DNA from: JAHIJO01 sp964486075
GTDB taxonomy: Bacteria > Verrucomicrobiota > Kiritimatiellia > JAAZAB01
DNA length: 20,731 bases
Direction of reading: 5' to 3'
Assembly: GCA_964486075.1 (NCBI GenBank)
Contig: CAZALU010000056.1
Coordinates: forward strand, 1 to 20,731
The translations under genes and the position numbers were made by a program. Under the pieces are notes generated by a model. The model made no database searches. It was not told the DNA's origin and saw only the letters and a program-made list of their open reading frames with translations. Positions 6,752-13,319 of this stretch are shown in pieces. Within the stretch, counting starts at the first letter, position 1; each line of letters begins with the position of its first letter.

Positions 6752-7336
6752 TTATTCTATGTTCCCGCCCCGCTGCCTATGCAAAGGCAAAATCTGTATT
6801 TCATTGTTGGTTGAAAACAAGCTGACTATTTCCGGATTAGTAATGCAAGATTGTCCCGGATTATGCATTGAATCCACCCAAAGTCCCGAACCCGAGCCTG
6901 TAATGGCATTGCCACCCTGACCGTCATGATTCGCGCCCCAGGCATTTGCTCCCGCAATTTGGTTGGGCCCGTTCATGTCACAAATAAGGATTTTATCGCC
7001 GTCAGCATCCCGGCGGTACGAATAATACTGGTAGTAGCAATTCGTGTCCGGTTGCGTCCGGCATAGCCGTCCTGCGGACGAACAAATAAAGACTTCAGGA
7101 GACACCTTGTCCAGGGCATTCCGATACCCATCCGCAGAATCCAGACCCCATGTCGAAATGGTTTTGTACATCTCATTCAGGTGAGCCAAGCAGTTGATCC
7201 GCCGCGCCCTTTCGCGCACGGCCGCCACGTTGGGCCAGACCAACACGACCAGGAGAACGATGGCCAAGACAATCACAACTACCAGCTCAACCAGAGTGAA
7301 CCCATGTCGCTGTCGTTGTTTTGACTGCCGACTCAT
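6752..7336 (-). CDS. Prepilin-type protein with N-terminal methylation motif (H-X9-DG-like)
   Basis: The 194-residue protein begins with a basic leader and the type IV prepilin signal RHGFTLVELVVVIVLAIV. Prepilin peptidase would cut after G12, leaving F13 as the methylated N-terminus with E17 as the conserved Glu5, followed by one hydrophobic helix. The remainder is a variable, Cys-containing domain (YYQYYSYRRDADGDKILICD) and a segment NHDGQGGNAI resembling the C-terminal motif of the DUF1559/H-X9-DG prepilin-like proteins that are abundant in Planctomycetes, Verrucomicrobia and Lentisphaerae. Members are exported to the inner membrane or periplasm and their roles are mostly unknown. No pilus assembly genes adjoin. 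It is followed 13 bp later by tadA. Confidence 0.85.
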   Translation of the reverse strand: MSRQSKQRQRHGFTLVELVVVIVLAIVLLVVLVWPNVAAVRERARRINCLAHLNEMYKTISTWGLDSADGYRNALDKVSPEVFICSSAGRLCRTQPDTNCYYQYYSYRRDADGDKILICDMNGPNQIAGANAWGANHDGQGGNAITGSGSGLWVDSMHNPGQSCITNPEIVSLFSTNNEIQILPLHRQRGGNIE

Positions 7337-7443
7337 TTTTATTGCCTTAATCCAATCAGCTTTCCGTGCCGAGTCACAAAAAACAATAAGTCATACCTCA
7401 ATTTTGCGCCGAGCCGGCGCAGAATTAACCCAAAGGGCCACCA

Positions 7444-7458
7444 CGTGAGTCACGTGAT
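7444..7458. promoter_or_regulatory. Palindrome upstream of the prepilin gene
   Basis: CACGTGAGTCACGTG is a perfect 7+1+7 inverted repeat with two nested CACGTG sites. It lies about 105 bp upstream of the prepilin start codon, where an operator could act. Only one copy was seen in the window, so its role as a protein-binding site is a guess. Confidence 0.3.
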
Positions 7459-7635
7459 GATGGCCGAGTAAAACGCGGCCAAACGGGGTTAACCACGTTC
7501 AGATTTTCCCTGTATTCCCCGGACAACACTTTTATATGCTATCCCCATACCGGACCGGCCGCAATCAAAATTCACGGACAAAGGCTATAGCATTTCAGAT
7601 AAATAACGCAACAATGCGAGATGGTTTTCTAAGAG

Positions 7636-7753
7636 CACCCACCCTGGCCCATCCAAGGAGGGGAAATGACTGGTTTTCAATATCATCCCCGCCTTGGAGA
7701 GGCGCGGCCTGCCTGCAACGCTGGGCGTAGCACTGCGGGCAGGGGTGGGTTCC
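7636..7753. repeat. GC-rich CCACCCC-type inverted repeat element, copy 2
   Basis: The left end CACCCACCCTGGCCC is the near-inverse of the right end GGGCAGGGGTGGGTTCC. Inner segments (ATCCAAGGAGGGG on the left, CCGCCTTGGAGAGGCG in the middle) echo the element at 3695-3834, and both copies finish with GGTTCC. At about 118 bp it has the size and plan of a non-autonomous palindromic repeat. It lies in the noncoding gap before tatA. Confidence 0.65.
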
Positions 7754-7950
7754 TTGATCCTCTGAAGTTAATTACCTGAACATCTATAGCAATTCTAATG
7801 ATGGCCTTTAGACCCGCTAGACCAAGCCTCTGGCGTGATCGCGGGTGAAGAAATTGGCTGGCAAGGCAAGTTTTTTAAGCCAATCTGCCGCCCCCGCCAC
7901 ACAAGATGGCAGGCGGCGCCGGCCATAATGCGAATTGCTGAAATCGACGC

Positions 7951-7978
7951 TTGACCCTGTACCAAGATCAACTATGAT
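7951..7978 (+). promoter_or_regulatory. Sigma70-like promoter ahead of tatA and possibly the ATP synthase genes
   Basis: TTGACC (7951-7956) and TATGAT (7973-7978) are separated by 16 bases and each differs by one base from the bacterial -35 and -10 consensus. Transcription would begin near 7985, leaving a leader of about 60 bases before tatA. The leader contains CCCGGC-ATT-GCCGGG (8019-8033), a small hairpin directly abutting the tatA Shine-Dalgarno. No other equally good promoter was seen before the ATP synthase cluster, so it may serve both. Confidence 0.5.
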
Positions 7979-8044
7979 ATTAAATGTTGAAACGCAATTT
8001 CACGGGGTGGATAACTGGCCCGGCATTGCCGGGAAGGAGCCTTT

Positions 8045-8224
8045 ATGTCGCGTATCGGCTGGCAAGAGATTTTACTGATTATCGCTGTCATTCTTCTGCT
8101 TTTTGGCGCGCGAAAACTACCGGAACTGATGCGTGCCATCGGTCGTAGCATGGGAGAATTTAAGAAAGGTCGCGAGGAAGGCGACCAGCCCGACAACACA
8201 ATGCATGAACCGCCAAACAATTGA
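8045..8224 (+). CDS. tatA: Twin-arginine translocase subunit TatA/TatE
   Basis: A short 59-residue protein with all TatA hallmarks: a brief N-terminus (MSRIGWQE), one hydrophobic membrane helix (ILLIIAVILLLF), the hinge and amphipathic-helix motif FGARKLPELMRAIGRSMGEF, then a charged tail. TatA oligomerises to form the path for folded Tat substrates across the inner membrane. Typical TatA proteins have 55-90 residues, so it is complete. AAGGAG at 8034-8039 gives a strong ribosome binding site for the ATG at 8045. No tatB or tatC is adjacent. It stands alone about 140 bp before the ATP synthase cluster, on the same strand. TatA and TatB can be confused, but the FG-x2-KLPE hinge and short tail favour TatA. 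Confidence 0.93.
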   Translation: MSRIGWQEILLIIAVILLLFGARKLPELMRAIGRSMGEFKKGREEGDQPDNTMHEPPNN

Positions 8225-8365
8225 CATATTCAAATTTCGGAGGGAAGGCAAACAGTATAACAGCGTTCTTTTTGTTCAGTGTCGCACCGTTCTGAACGCA
8301 CTTCCATTGCTTAGCGGTTTTTCAATTTGGATATGCCGCCATTCCTTCTTAACTGTGTCTGCCAT

Positions 8366-8620
8366 ATGCCCCTCAAAAATCAGAAGTCCATTCAAAAGAC
8401 GTCCCCGCAGATGAATTACTGGAGGAATGTCGGCGCCGCCGGATCGCTGGGATTCACGCTGGTGACCGCTACGTTCCTGGGCCTGGCGGCCGGCTATTTT
8501 ATCGACAAGTGGCTGGACAGCGCCCCGTGGTTCACCATAGGATTGTTGTGTTGCGGCATCGGAGCTGGTTTTTTCAACATGATTTATTTCGGACTCACTC
8601 ACAAGGACGACTCAAAATGA
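8366..8620 (+). CDS. atpZ: AtpZ/AtpI-like small membrane protein of the ATP synthase operon
   Basis: This protein of about 84 residues has two predicted membrane helices (GFTLVTATFLGLAAGYFID and WFTIGLLCCGIGAGFFNMIY) joined by the short KWLDSAP link. This is the layout of the F0F1-ATPase 'gene 1' proteins (AtpZ, also AtpQ in N-ATPase operons), which help c-ring assembly or Mg2+ handling at the start of atp operons. The start is uncertain: ATG at 8327, 8366 and 8411 are in frame and none has a clear Shine-Dalgarno; 8366 gives a usual cytoplasmic N-terminus. Its stop overlaps the start of the next gene in ATGA, so translation is probably coupled. Confidence 0.8.
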   Translation: MPLKNQKSIQKTSPQMNYWRNVGAAGSLGFTLVTATFLGLAAGYFIDKWLDSAPWFTIGLLCCGIGAGFFNMIYFGLTHKDDSK

Positions 8621-8943
8621 ATTTAGCTTGGGAAATCGGTGGCGGCGTGTTGCTCGGCGCCCTGCTGGGCGTCTTTAATGTTTATCTATTGCGCTTATCC
8701 GTACGCCGCGGACTCGCGTTTAAGCGAGGCCGGCGAGCAGTGCTGGTGATTATCGGAGCCTATGCCGCGCGCTACCTGGCCATAGCCCTGGTTATTATCG
8801 GGTTGCTGAAAATCGACAAAATAGCCATGGCCCTGACCGTGCTGATCGTGCTGGCCGCATTGACCGTGCTGCTGGCCACAGTTCAGCAACAGCAAAAGAC
8901 CAAAAACCAAAATTCAGGCTCCAGAGACACCAAGCTGGAATAA
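8617..8943 (+). CDS. AtpI/AtpR-like membrane protein of the ATP synthase operon
   Basis: The 108-residue protein has three or four hydrophobic stretches (GGGVLLGALLGVFNVYLL, AVLVIIGAYAARYLAIALVII, MALTVLIVLAALTVLLA) and a Gln/Lys-rich tail. Its arrangement and position between the atpZ-like gene and subunit a match ATP synthase protein I (AtpI) or the AtpR protein of N-ATPase operons, both thought to aid assembly of the c ring. The ATG at 8617 is chosen because it overlaps the preceding stop by four bases; a longer in-frame reading from 8509 would overlap the atpZ-like gene and has no family match. Sequence conservation in these proteins is low, so AtpI and AtpR cannot be separated here. Confidence 0.75.
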   Translation: MNLAWEIGGGVLLGALLGVFNVYLLRLSVRRGLAFKRGRRAVLVIIGAYAARYLAIALVIIGLLKIDKIAMALTVLIVLAALTVLLATVQQQQKTKNQNSGSRDTKLE

Positions 8944-8955
8944 GAACCGCCGAAC

Positions 8956-9702
8956 ATGGAAGAAATAGAAGGACCTTATTTACTGACTGGATTATGGCAT
9001 CTTTTTGCCGCCCAGAGCGAGCCACCAGCATGGTTTTTACCGCTGGCGAGCGCCTGGCTGGTAGTGCTTATCCTGGTCGGGCTGGGCGCGCTGGCGGGAC
9101 GCCGGCTACGGCTCAATCCCGCGCCGCTCCAGAATACTGTTGAGCTGGCCTTGGACTCCATCCGGGGCTTAAGTCTTCAACTTGCCGGTCCGGCAGCGGC
9201 GCGTTTCCTACCGCTCTTCGCGACGCTATTCCTTTTTATTCTATGTTCCAACCTCATGGGGCTTATCCCGGGCTTCGCCTCACCCACCACGAATGTCAAC
9301 ATCAACGCCGCCATGGCCATCATCGTGGCACTCGTCAGCATCGGGGTTGGCATCCGACATAAGGGGCTGGGCGGTTTTCTGAAACATTTATGCGGGCCAC
9401 CCTACTGGCTGGCCCCGCTCTTCTTCGTCATTCGGGCGCTGGAACTGTTCACCCGCCCGTTATCACTAACCATGCGGCTCTTCGGCAATATGCTGGCCAA
9501 GGAAATTATTCTTGGCGTTCTGGTCTATTTGATTACACTCTTCTTCTTTTCGTCGGGGGTAATATTCAAGGCACTGATGATGGTTCCGCTGCTGCTGCGT
9601 CCGGCGATCATTCTGCTGGGCGTACTGGTGGCGTTCATCCAGGCCTTGGTTTTTACCGCCCTCTCAATGTCGTATATCGGTGAATCTCTGCATCAACATT
9701 AA
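8956..9702 (+). CDS. atpB: F-type ATP synthase subunit a
   Basis: The 248-residue membrane protein is the stator channel subunit that passes ions to the c ring. The essential arginine lies in the conserved helix RPLSLTMRLFGNMLAKEI, and the last helix keeps the usual FIQALVFTALSMSYIGES. SNLMGLIPGF and PTTNVNINAAMA in the middle also match the family. Length and five-to-six-helix plan are normal. It begins 12 bp after the AtpI/R-like gene, with only a weak ribosome binding site, and is followed 24 bp later by the c subunit. Whether it conducts H+ or Na+ cannot be read from this subunit alone. Confidence 0.95.
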   Translation: MEEIEGPYLLTGLWHLFAAQSEPPAWFLPLASAWLVVLILVGLGALAGRRLRLNPAPLQNTVELALDSIRGLSLQLAGPAAARFLPLFATLFLFILCSNLMGLIPGFASPTTNVNINAAMAIIVALVSIGVGIRHKGLGGFLKHLCGPPYWLAPLFFVIRALELFTRPLSLTMRLFGNMLAKEIILGVLVYLITLFFFSSGVIFKALMMVPLLLRPAIILLGVLVAFIQALVFTALSMSYIGESLHQH

Positions 9703-9713
9703 TAACAAGAAAC

Positions 9714-9720
9714 AGGAGGA
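9714..9720 (+). promoter_or_regulatory. Strong ribosome binding site of atpE
   Basis: AGGAGGA, spaced six bases from the atpE start codon, is the best Shine-Dalgarno in the ATP synthase cluster; atpB, atpF, atpA and atpG have weak ones or none. This fits the need for many more copies of the c subunit than of the others. Confidence 0.7.
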
Positions 9721-9726
9721 TCGTTC

Positions 9727-10086
9727 ATGGATATTCTAACGGTTTCGGTGATTGTGGCGGGGGCAACGATCGGCATCGGCACCCTTTGCACCGCCATCGG
9801 CCAGGGCATGTCGGTCTCGTCCGCCATGAACGGCATTGCACGCCAGCCGGAAGCGGGCGGCGCCATCAGCACCAACTTGATCATCGGCTTGGCGTTCATC
9901 GAATCGCTGGCTATTTATGCGCTGGTGATCGCCCTGCTGCTCCTTTTTGCCAATCCCTTCGCGACGGCGCAAAAAGAAGTCAGCGAAGCCAAGGCCAAGG
10001 TGGCGCTGGTCCAGGCCGAAATGGATCTGATAAAGGCGCAAACCGATCTGGATATGCTGAAAACAGGGGCCGCGTCGGAGCGGTAA
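9727..10086 (+). CDS. atpE: F-type ATP synthase subunit c with a long C-terminal extension
   Basis: Residues 1-78 are a normal c subunit: two membrane helices around the conserved loop GIARQPEAGG (36-45), with the ion-binding carboxylate E59 in FIESLAIYALV. Q26 (in IGQG), S60 and Y64 also match positions used by Na+-binding rings such as Ilyobacter, but the Thr after the Ser is Leu (L61) here. After ANPF (75-78), where most c subunits end, there are 41 more residues (79-119), rich in Ala, Lys, Glu, Gln and Asp with a regular helical pattern (QKEVSEAKAKVALVQAEMDL). Both ends of c normally face the periplasmic side, so the ring would carry a crown of helices there. The reading frame is continuous and the protein ends at TAA. 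The strong AGGAGGA supports the start. Confidence 0.95.
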   Translation: MDILTVSVIVAGATIGIGTLCTAIGQGMSVSSAMNGIARQPEAGGAISTNLIIGLAFIESLAIYALVIALLLLFANPFATAQKEVSEAKAKVALVQAEMDLIKAQTDLDMLKTGAASER

Positions 10087-10104
10087 ATCAGGGCCAAGCC
10101 TACT

Positions 10105-10165
10105 CTAGCCGACATTGATGATGTCGGCCTGCGTTATCATAGCCATGACCAAAGGTCGTGACTCC
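10105..10165. repeat. REP/REPIN-like palindromic element, copy 3 (degenerate)
   Basis: CTAGCCGACAT...ATGTCGG gives a first hairpin (CCGACAT/ATGTCGG, 7 bp) preceded by a degenerate GTAG foot. GCCATGACC...GGTCGTGACTCC forms a weaker second hairpin, and the terminal CTCC stands for CTAC. The spacing and orientation are the same as in the clearer copies at 20-85 and 13234-13294. It fills the 129-bp gap between atpE and atpF. Confidence 0.5.
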
Positions 10166-10215
10166 AAAAGATCTAAATTACCATGTCTTAAACTGAATTT
10201 TATCGAATTCCCGCC

Positions 10216-10710
10216 ATGCTGGATATTAATTTACCCTTGATCATCGCGCAAATCGTCACCTTCCTGCTGGCCCTGTGCGCGCTCTGGCTGGTGGCCTACA
10301 AGCCCATTATAGGCATTTTCAACCAGCGCGCCGAAAAGATCAAGCAGGACCTCGATGCCGCCGAGGCTGCGCGCGTCAAGATGGAGTCAGCCAGAGACCA
10401 ATACACGAAGGAAATGACGGAGCTGGCCGAGAAAACCCGGCAAATCATGCAGCAGGCGGCCCGCGATGGCCAGCAAGCACGCGATACCATCCTGCAGGAA
10501 GCCCGCCAGCAGGGTCAGGCCATCCTGAATCAGGCCGAGGAACGGATCGCCATCGAAAGAGAAAAAGCGATCAAGGAACTGCGCGTGGAAGTCGTATCGC
10601 TTGCGATCCAGGTCGCCGAGAAAGTCATCCGCCAAGCAGTGAATCCGGAGTTGAACCAGCGCCTGATTAACGAAACCTTGGATCAACTGGAAAAGAAACA
10701 TGCAGGATAG
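10216..10710 (+). CDS. atpF: F-type ATP synthase subunit b
   Basis: The 164-residue peripheral-stalk protein has one N-terminal membrane helix (PLIIAQIVTFLLALCALWLVA), then a long charged, Ala/Gln-rich helix (about residues 38-130) that forms the stalk dimer, ending in ELRVEVVSLAIQVAEKVI, the conserved region that contacts delta. Length and composition are normal. The ATG at 10216 has no clear Shine-Dalgarno, and the gene is separated from atpE by a palindromic element. Its 3' end overlaps atpH by 11 bp, so those two are likely translationally coupled. Confidence 0.94.
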   Translation: MLDINLPLIIAQIVTFLLALCALWLVAYKPIIGIFNQRAEKIKQDLDAAEAARVKMESARDQYTKEMTELAEKTRQIMQQAARDGQQARDTILQEARQQGQAILNQAEERIAIEREKAIKELRVEVVSLAIQVAEKVIRQAVNPELNQRLINETLDQLEKKHAG

Positions 10711-11257
10711 TCCGAACATACCCTCGAGCCCGCTGGTCAACCGCTACGCCCAAGCCGTATTTTCCCTGGCCATGGAACAGGGTCTTCAGGGACAGGTCGT
10801 GGATGAACTCAACGCTTTCGAACGGCTCTTACAGGATAACCGGGGATTGCGGGAATGCCTGTTAAATCCGTTTATTCCCGGCGAGCGCAAACAGGCGGTC
10901 GTCGCCGAATTATTCGACGCCGTATTTTTGCCTCTAACCCGGAATTTTCTGCGACTGCTGATAACGAAGCGCCGGGAACCGATCATGGCAGGGATTACAC
11001 GCCGAGTGAACGACCTGCTTCGTCAAAGCCGGGGCATCCTGGCGGTGCGACTGGCCAGCGCCCAAAAGCTGACCGCGGAACAGGCTGCGACAATTCGCGA
11101 TCGGCTATCCCTGATCTTTAAGCGCCAGGTGGAGTTGGAGACGGCGCAGGATGCCGAGCTGCTGGGCGGCATTGTGATTCAGGCGGGATACCGGCTGATC
11201 GACGGCAGCATTCGGGGCCAGTTGGATAACATTCAGTATGAACTTTCGCGCAATTAG
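10700..11257 (+). CDS. atpH: F-type ATP synthase subunit delta
   Basis: The 185-residue cytoplasmic subunit links the top of the alpha/beta head to the b stalk. The N-terminal helical domain (SPLVNRYAQAVFSLAMEQG; LLNPFIPGERKQ; FLRLLITKRRE) and the C-terminal motif GGIVIQAGYRLIDGSIRGQL are characteristic of AtpH/OSCP. It overlaps the end of atpF by 11 bp. Presence of a separate delta gene argues against a typical N-ATPase operon, which lacks one. A 229-bp gap with repeat sequence follows before atpA. Confidence 0.94.
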   Translation: MQDSPNIPSSPLVNRYAQAVFSLAMEQGLQGQVVDELNAFERLLQDNRGLRECLLNPFIPGERKQAVVAELFDAVFLPLTRNFLRLLITKRREPIMAGITRRVNDLLRQSRGILAVRLASAQKLTAEQAATIRDRLSLIFKRQVELETAQDAELLGGIVIQAGYRLIDGSIRGQLDNIQYELSRN

Positions 11258-11351
11258 TGCCTTATCCACGCGAAACCGCTAAGAAAAACAAGAAAATTAA
11301 CCACGGAGAAAGACCGGAGATTTTCCGCCTTGGCGGATCAGCATGGGCTGA

Positions 11352-11435
11352 ACCACGGATGACACGGATAGCAAGGATAGAGGAAAAACAAGAACATTCT
11401 GTTATCCGATCAGTGAAATCGGTGTAATCAGTGGT
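11352..11435. repeat. Imperfect inverted-repeat element between atpH and atpA
   Basis: ACCACGGATGACACGGAT (11352-11369) and ATCGGTGTAATCAGTGGT (11418-11435) are inverted matches at 15 of 18 positions, around an A-rich centre. The upstream AACCACGGAGAAAGACCGGAG looks like a related partial unit. A further small hairpin, CGGGC-GTTA-GCCCG, lies close to 11453-11466. ACCACGGAT...-type repeats recur in many environmental genomes (recollection, not tested here). It takes up most of the atpH-atpA gap and would sit in the operon transcript. Confidence 0.55.
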
Positions 11436-11486
11436 AAATTTTTTTAGGGTTGCGGGCGTTAGCCCGTCTTAGAATGGTGAAAAAAT

Positions 11487-13016
11487 ATGGGGGCTGAAAT
11501 TAAAATTAGACCGGACGAGATCACGGCGGTGCTTAAAAAGCAACTGGCCGATTATCAGAACCGCATCCAGGAAACCGACCTGGGCACCGTACTGCTGATC
11601 GGCGACGGCATTGCGCGGGTCTATGGACTTCCGAATGTCATGGCCAGCGAGATCCTGGAGTTCCCGCACCACATTTACGGACTGGCCATGAACCTGGAGC
11701 AGGACAACATCGGCTGTATCATCCTGGGCGATAGCCTGCTGCTCAAGGAAGGCGATACCGTGAAAAGCACGGGGCGAATCATGGAAGTACCGGTGGGGCG
11801 CGAACTCATCGGTCGCGTGGTCAACGCCCTGGGCCAGCCGATTGACGGCAAAGGCGTCATTGCCGCCACCAAAACACGGCCCATCGAGCGGCGCGCCCCC
11901 TCCGTGGTGGAACGTCAGCCGGTGTTCGAGCCCATGCAAACCGGATTGAAGGCCATCGACTCCATGGTGCCGATCGGGCGCGGCCAGCGAGAACTGATCA
12001 TCGGCGACCGCCAAACCGGCAAGACCGCAGTGGCCATCGACGCCATCATCAACCAAAAAGATACGGGCGTAATCTGCATCTACGTGGCCATCGGCCAGAA
12101 AAACTCAACAGTGGCCCGGGTTGTCAAGGCGCTTGAGGACAACGGGGCCATGGAACACACCATCATCATGAACGCCGCATCGGCCGACCCGGCGGCCCTG
12201 CAATACGTCGCCCCCTACTGTGGCTGCGCCATGGCCGAGGAGTTTTGCGACAACGGGCACCACGTGCTGATCGTATACGACGATCTCTCCAAGCATGCCG
12301 TGGCCTATCGTCAGCTCTCGCTTCTCCTGCGGCGGCCCCCGGGCCGCGAAGCCTATCCCGGCGACGTGTTTTACCTGCATTCCCGGCTCCTGGAACGTGC
12401 GGCAAAATATTCCAAGGCCAAGGGCGGCGGCAGCATGACGGCCCTCCCGATCATCGAGACTCAGGCCGGCGATATTTCCGCCTATATCCCGACGAACGTC
12501 ATCTCGATCACCGACGGCCAGATTTACCTGGAAACCGGCCTGTTCTTTTCAGGAGTGCGCCCCGCCGTCAATTCCGGGCTTTCGGTCTCCCGCGTCGGCG
12601 GCAAGGCCCAAACCAAGGCCATGAAAAAGGTAGCCGGACGACTGCGCCTGGACCTGGCGCAGTACGGCGAACAGGCCGCCTTTTCCCAATTCAGCGCCGA
12701 TCTTGACAAAGCCACCAAGGCCCAGCTTGTCCGCGGCGAGCATCTGCTGGAAATTCTCAAGCAGGACCAGTACCAGCCGCTGGCCGTTGACAAGCAAATC
12801 AGCATTCTCTTCGCCGGCATGAACGGCTACCTCGACGACCTCCCCCTGGCCCGCGTGCGGCCCTTCGAGGCCGGATTGTTCCGCCACATGGACGAAAAGG
12901 CCGCGGATACCTTGCGCCGCTTGCGGGAGAAACAGGAGCTCGACGGTGCGCTGGAACAAGAGCTGCGTGATGTGATTCAAACATTCAAAACCCAATTTAT
13001 AGCCGAGCAAAAATAA
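11487..13016 (+). CDS. atpA: F-type ATP synthase subunit alpha
   Basis: The 509-residue protein has normal length and domain order: N-terminal beta-barrel (IGDGIARVYGLPNVMASEI), central nucleotide-binding domain with P-loop GDRQTGKT (173-180), the Walker-B strand VLIVYDDLSKHAVAYRQLSL, the segment RPPGREAYPGDVFYLHSRLL, the ALPIIETQAGDISAYIPTNV stretch and the arginine-finger region SGVRPAVNSGLSVSRVGG, then a helical C-terminal domain. Alpha subunits bind ATP without hydrolysing it and alternate with beta in the head. Its ribosome binding site is weak. It is followed by a 303-bp gap holding a REP-like element before atpG, and not by the usual atpG-atpD-atpC run. Confidence 0.97.
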   Translation: MGAEIKIRPDEITAVLKKQLADYQNRIQETDLGTVLLIGDGIARVYGLPNVMASEILEFPHHIYGLAMNLEQDNIGCIILGDSLLLKEGDTVKSTGRIMEVPVGRELIGRVVNALGQPIDGKGVIAATKTRPIERRAPSVVERQPVFEPMQTGLKAIDSMVPIGRGQRELIIGDRQTGKTAVAIDAIINQKDTGVICIYVAIGQKNSTVARVVKALEDNGAMEHTIIMNAASADPAALQYVAPYCGCAMAEEFCDNGHHVLIVYDDLSKHAVAYRQLSLLLRRPPGREAYPGDVFYLHSRLLERAAKYSKAKGGGSMTALPIIETQAGDISAYIPTNVISITDGQIYLETGLFFSGVRPAVNSGLSVSRVGGKAQTKAMKKVAGRLRLDLAQYGEQAAFSQFSADLDKATKAQLVRGEHLLEILKQDQYQPLAVDKQISILFAGMNGYLDDLPLARVRPFEAGLFRHMDEKAADTLRRLREKQELDGALEQELRDVIQTFKTQFIAEQK

Positions 13017-13233
13017 GGCAAAGCGTTGCCTCTGGCGCCAGGTATTCCGCCGGGAATATAAAGTTTTCTATCATGTGTTTTTTGGGCGACAAGTAACGCC
13101 TTAACCACAGAACGCTTTTCATTCATAACAATTAAATCTGAACGGACGGGACAACACAATAGCACCCCCGAATTCAGGACAACCACGAATCATGCAAGCA
13201 AGAAAAGAGCACCTATTGCCCTTTGGGCAGACT

Positions 13234-13294
13234 GTAGCCGACTTCGATGAAGTCGGTCTTCATCTCAAGAACCGCGATCAACAATCGCGGCTAC
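13234..13294. repeat. REP/REPIN-like palindromic element, copy 2
   Basis: This is the clearest copy. GTAG (13234-13237) is followed by the perfect hairpin CCGACTTC-GAT-GAAGTCGG (13238-13256), a 15-base spacer, the perfect hairpin CCGCGAT-CAACA-ATCGCGG (13272-13290) and CTAC (13291-13294). The tetranucleotide at the foot of each hairpin is the recognised REP signature for RAYT (TnpA-REP) transposases. It lies in the 303-bp gap between atpA and atpG (13017-13319), ending 25 bp before the atpG start codon; the rest of that gap shows no gene. Confidence 0.75.
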
Positions 13295-13319
13295 AATTTA
13301 AATTACTAGTAGATCGCAA

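Larger units (their letters stand above)
7337..8044. other. Intergenic region between the divergent prepilin and tatA genes
   Basis: About 700 bases with no supportable gene. It holds a 15-bp palindrome near 7444-7458, a copy of the GC-rich repeat at 7636-7753, and a sigma70-like promoter at 7951-7978. Short open frames on either strand show no recognisable domains. The two flanking genes diverge, so promoters for both should lie here. Confidence 0.6.
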
